From Zhengella sedimenti (lineage in GTDB: Bacteria; Pseudomonadota; Alphaproteobacteria; Rhizobiales; Rhizobiaceae), in assembly GCF_046506625.1 (NCBI RefSeq), contig NZ_JBKFFP010000003.1:434001-498000 (forward strand): a stretch of DNA of 64,000 nt. Direction: 5' to 3'. Made by a program: the position numbers and the translations under genes. Below the pieces are notes generated by a model. The model was not told where the DNA came from. It worked only from the letters and a program-made list of their open reading frames with translations, and searched no databases. This document shows, piece after piece, positions 61,075-64,000 of the stretch. Numbering within the stretch: position 1 is the first letter of the stretch; each line of letters starts with the position of its first letter.

Positions 61075-61301
61075 TCCGGGCGGACGGCCGCCAGTTCCGC
61101 CCGGTCGCGGCGCCGGCGCCTCCGAGCGGGGGAATGACATGCCTGAAGCGAGAATTGGCCGGCGGACTTGTTCTCGATCAAGGTGAGGCGCGGGTGCGGC
61201 GGATATGCAGGATCCGTGGCGATTTCAGGGGCGGGACCAGGCCGCTGTCCGTCACTTTTGGCGCGTCGGCTTTCGATCCATGGTCCTCCGGAGTTCGGCA
61301 G

Positions 61302-63134
61302 ATGACGAAATCATCCAGCAAAGCATCGACGGACGCATCAGGCCGGTCCCTTCCGGTGGTCCTGCCAACGCCCGCCAGCGTCGCGCAGCCACCGGCGCCG
61401 CGCCGGGAACAGGGTCCGCAACATCCGCACCAGAACCTCGACCGGGCGGCGCGGGCGGCGGTTGCGCGGCTGAGTGCGGGGCTCTCGCCGCATTCCTTCA
61501 TCGAAGCCTGGGCCGACTGGGCCCAGCACATGAGCCAGGCTCCGGGCCGGCAGCTGGAACTGATCGAACGCGCGCAGCGCAACGCCCTTGCGCTGATGTC
61601 GCATCGCTTTGACACGAAGGGCGACAAGGCGCCGCCCTTCGCACCCAAGCCATTCGATCACCGCTTCCGTCATTCGGGCTGGCAGAAGCCGCCCTTCAGC
61701 CTTTGGCAGCAATCCTTTCTCGCCGCCCAGGACTGGTGGGACCATGCCACCGACCATCTGCGCGGCCTGCGGCCCGAAAACGCGGACCGGACCCGTTTCA
61801 TGGCCCGCCAGGCGCTCGATATCATGTCGCCGTCCAATTTCCCGGCACTCAACCCCGAGATCGTCGAGACCACCCTCGAATCCGGGGGGCGCAACCTTGC
61901 CGAGGGAGCCGCCAATTTCGTCCATGATGCAATCAAGACCGTCATGCAATCCCGCGACCCGGCTCCCGAGGGATACCGGATCGGCGAGGACCTGGCCTGC
62001 ACGCCGGGGCAGGTGGTGTTCCGCAACGACCTGTTCGAGTTGATCCAGTATTCGCCTCGGACAGCCGAGGTCCGAGCAGAACCGATCCTGATCGTGCCGG
62101 CCTGGATCATGAAATACTACATCCTCGACCTGTCGCCACAGAACTCCATGGTGAACTACCTGGTCGGGCAGGGGTTCACGGTTTTCGCGATCTCCTGGTG
62201 CAATCCCACCGCCGGACAGTGCGACCTCTCGCTGGAGGATTACCGCAAGGTTGGCGTGATGGCGGCGCTCGACGCCGTAAACGCCATCGTCCCGGACCGC
62301 AAGGTTCATGCCGTCGGCTACTGCCTCGGCGGAACGATCCTGGCGATCACGGCCGCCACGATGGCGCGGGATCGCGACGACCGGCTGGCGTCGATCACGC
62401 TGATGGCGGCGCAGGTGGATTTCGCAGAGGCGGGCGAACTGCTGCTCTTCGTCGATGAAAGCCAGGTGGCCTTCCTCGAGGACATGATGTGGGATCAGGG
62501 CTATCTCGACCGGCCGCAGATGGCGCGCACGTTCTCCGCGATCCGGTCGGAGGACCTGATCTGGTCGCGGGCCGTGCAGCGCTACTGGCTCGGGCAGGAC
62601 GATGCGCCCACGGACATGGGCGTGTGGCTGGCTGACACGACGCGCATGCCAGCGCGGATGCATTCGCAATATCTGCGCGGCCTGTTCCTCGAAAACCGGC
62701 TGACCGCCGGCCGCTTTTCCGTGGAGGGCCGGGTGATCGCATTGAAGGATATCTCGGCGCCGCTCTTCGTCGTTGCCACGGAGACCGATCACATCGCGCC
62801 ATGGCGCTCGGTCTACAAGACGCAACTCTTCACCGATTGCGACCTGACCTTCGCGCTGACCAGCGGCGGGCACAACAGCGGGATCGTCAACGAACCGGGC
62901 AATCCGCGCAGCCGCTACCGGGTCTCGCACCGGCCACAGGGCGCGCTTTATGTCGGACCGGACGACTGGCTCGCGCGAAATCCCGACCGGCCGGGTTCCT
63001 GGTGGCCGGAGTGGCGCGACTGGCTTGCAGATCGCAGCAGCGCCATGGTCATGGCCCGCCGGCGCCTTGGCGCATCCGAACGCGGTTATCCTCCGCTCGA
63101 GGCGGCACCGGGGTCCTATGTGCACCAGACGTGA
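61302..63134 (+). CDS. phaC: Class I poly(3-hydroxyalkanoate) synthase
   Basis: 610 residues. The lipase-like box with nucleophile Cys is HAVGYCLGGTILAITAAT. The Asp is in FVVATETDHIAPWRSVY and the His in TSGGHNSGIVNEPGNP. The N-terminal half has DPRFSDPAW-type equivalents (FDHRFRHSGWQKPPFSLW) and the SPSNFPALNPE motif of PhaC. ATG 61302 has GGAG upstream; the longer frame overlaps the previous gene and adds nothing family-like. It makes storage polyester from hydroxyacyl-CoA. No phaA/B/R is in the window; a second phaC may exist elsewhere. Confidence 0.93.
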   Translation: MTKSSSKASTDASGRSLPVVLPTPASVAQPPAPRREQGPQHPHQNLDRAARAAVARLSAGLSPHSFIEAWADWAQHMSQAPGRQLELIERAQRNALALMSHRFDTKGDKAPPFAPKPFDHRFRHSGWQKPPFSLWQQSFLAAQDWWDHATDHLRGLRPENADRTRFMARQALDIMSPSNFPALNPEIVETTLESGGRNLAEGAANFVHDAIKTVMQSRDPAPEGYRIGEDLACTPGQVVFRNDLFELIQYSPRTAEVRAEPILIVPAWIMKYYILDLSPQNSMVNYLVGQGFTVFAISWCNPTAGQCDLSLEDYRKVGVMAALDAVNAIVPDRKVHAVGYCLGGTILAITAATMARDRDDRLASITLMAAQVDFAEAGELLLFVDESQVAFLEDMMWDQGYLDRPQMARTFSAIRSEDLIWSRAVQRYWLGQDDAPTDMGVWLADTTRMPARMHSQYLRGLFLENRLTAGRFSVEGRVIALKDISAPLFVVATETDHIAPWRSVYKTQLFTDCDLTFALTSGGHNSGIVNEPGNPRSRYRVSHRPQGALYVGPDDWLARNPDRPGSWWPEWRDWLADRSSAMVMARRRLGASERGYPPLEAAPGSYVHQT

Positions 63135-63197
63135 GCGTGGCGCCCGCCGTCACGCCGGAGCCGGTCGGCGCCCGACCGGGCTGGCGGGGCGAGGGAC

Positions 63198-64000
63198 ATG
63201 AAACCGGCTGACCCGGGTGCGCCGGCTGCACCCTCTTGGCGGCGCCTGCCGCCGGGCATCTGGGCGCTCGGATTCGTGTCGCTCCTGATGGATGTCTCAT
63301 CCGAGATGATCCACGCGCTGCTGCCGGTCTATCTGGTGGTGGGGCTCGGGGCGACGGCGCTGACCGTCGGCATCATCGAGGGGATCGCGGAAGCAACGGC
63401 CGCGATCACCAAGGTTTTCTCCGGGGCGCTGAGCGACCGGATCGGCCGGCGAAAGGAACTGGCGGCGCTGGGCTACGGTCTCGCGGCGATCACGAAGCCG
63501 GTCTTTCCCCTGGCGCCGACGGTGGGCTGGCTGGTCGCCGCACGCTTCATCGACCGGGTGGGCAAGGGGATCCGGGGCGCGCCGCGCGATGCGTTGGTGG
63601 CCGACATCGCTCCGCCCGAATTGCGTGGCGCGGCCTTCGGGTTGCGCCAGTCGCTCGACACGGCCGGCGCCTTTTTCGGACCGCTGATGGCCATCGCGCT
63701 GATGTGGCTGTTCGCGGAAGATTTCGCGGCGGTCTTCTGGGTGGCGGTGATTCCTGCCCTTGCTTCGCTGGCCCTGATCCTGTTCGTCGTCCGTGAGCCG
63801 GCGCGGCCCGAAGGCCTGCGCAAGGTCGCGAACCCGCTCAGCCGGCACGAACTGGCCGGTCTCGGGGCGATCTACTGGTGGGTCGTCGCGGTCGCGGCGG
63901 TGTTCACGCTGGCGCGGTTCAGCGAGGCCTTCCTGATCCTGCGGGCCGAGGGAACGGGGCTGACGCTGGTATTCGTGCCGCTGGTTCTGGTCGTGCTCAA
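63198..64000 (+). CDS. MFS transporter, cut by window end
   Basis: The frame from ATG 63198 (GAGGG upstream) is open to the end, 267 residues visible. Major facilitator features: helix 1 GIWALGFVSLLMDVSSEMIH, then the loop 2-3 motif GALSDRIGRRKELAA and the helix 4-5 region RFIDRVGKGIRGAPRDALV, with IAPPELRGAAFGLRQSLDT. The last resembles a subgroup of MFS proteins near metal or drug resistance genes. Substrate unknown. It starts 63 bp after phaC on the same strand. Confidence 0.87.
   Translation, partial: MKPADPGAPAAPSWRRLPPGIWALGFVSLLMDVSSEMIHALLPVYLVVGLGATALTVGIIEGIAEATAAITKVFSGALSDRIGRRKELAALGYGLAAITKPVFPLAPTVGWLVAARFIDRVGKGIRGAPRDALVADIAPPELRGAAFGLRQSLDTAGAFFGPLMAIALMWLFAEDFAAVFWVAVIPALASLALILFVVREPARPEGLRKVANPLSRHELAGLGAIYWWVVAVAAVFTLARFSEAFLILRAEGTGLTLVFVPLVLVVL

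Noticed and set aside
63236..63796. Plus-strand open frame of 186 residues near the right edge
   Set aside because: Wrong frame; the MFS transporter frame from 63198 to the end has clear transporter motifs.

Overview
The window is about 64 kb of GC-rich DNA from an alphaproteobacterium, most likely Hyphomicrobiales (Rhizobiales). The main evidence is gene order. greA, an lpsB/lpcC-type core mannosyltransferase, a surface-glycan block, an Lrp regulator, trxB and an LsrB/VtlR-type LysR gene follow one another as in Sinorhizobium and its relatives. carA, yqeY, dnaG and rpoD lie in a second conserved housekeeping block. A CtrA box and clustered GANTC sites upstream of rpoD also fit an alphaproteobacterium. 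I cannot name the genus from the sequence alone.

Layout. Positions 1-5.6 kb hold mixed single genes (truncated thioesterase, DCC protein, extensin-like lipoprotein, DMT exporter, DUF1499 protein, PQQ sugar dehydrogenase, small membrane protein) and then greA, whose leader contains an intrinsic-terminator-like hairpin. Positions 5.6-11.8 kb form the LPS-core locus: lpsB is conserved, but the rest is a cassette of three glycosyltransferases, two unrelated sulfotransferases and two FkbM methyltransferases. Positions 11.8-15 kb hold lrp, trxB, lsrB and, downstream of lsrB, an unannotated small RNA with the features of the AbcR family. Positions 15-22.6 kb hold an aberrant EF-G paralogue, aspartate aminotransferase, two EAL-type proteins, a glutathione transferase, a small secreted protein and a CcdA antitoxin beside a CcdB toxin that has lost its middle. 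Positions 22.6-32 kb hold carB, a membrane LytTR regulator, a DUF2306 protein, a zinc metallopeptidase, a TadG-like vWA protein and carA. Positions 32-39 kb hold yqeY, DUF2269, a frameshifted SDR/DoxX gene, DUF2061, dnaG and rpoD. Positions 39-49 kb hold small envelope proteins, an OmpA-family protein with a long tandem-repeat helix, an exonuclease-CBS-nucleotidyltransferase fusion and several small enzymes.

At 49,162 a tRNA with anticodon CAU marks an abrupt change of content. Everything from there to the right edge looks like an accessory island for energy and phosphate storage or stress. It contains a PPK2-SulP operon, a complete nine-gene N-type ATPase operon (atpDCQRBEFAG) with no separate delta gene, and then a LOG protein, a beta-CASP metallo-beta-lactamase-fold nuclease, a class I PHA synthase and an MFS transporter that runs off the end. 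No integrase is visible, so the island reading rests on the tRNA position and the gene content.

How the parts may work together. LsrB probably drives the sRNA next to it and may influence the adjacent LPS locus, as known in Sinorhizobium. The glycan cassette probably gives a strain-specific, sulfated and methylated surface sugar. The island couples an ATP-driven ion pump with polyphosphate and PHA chemistry, which suggests energy balancing under salt, acid or low-oxygen stress.
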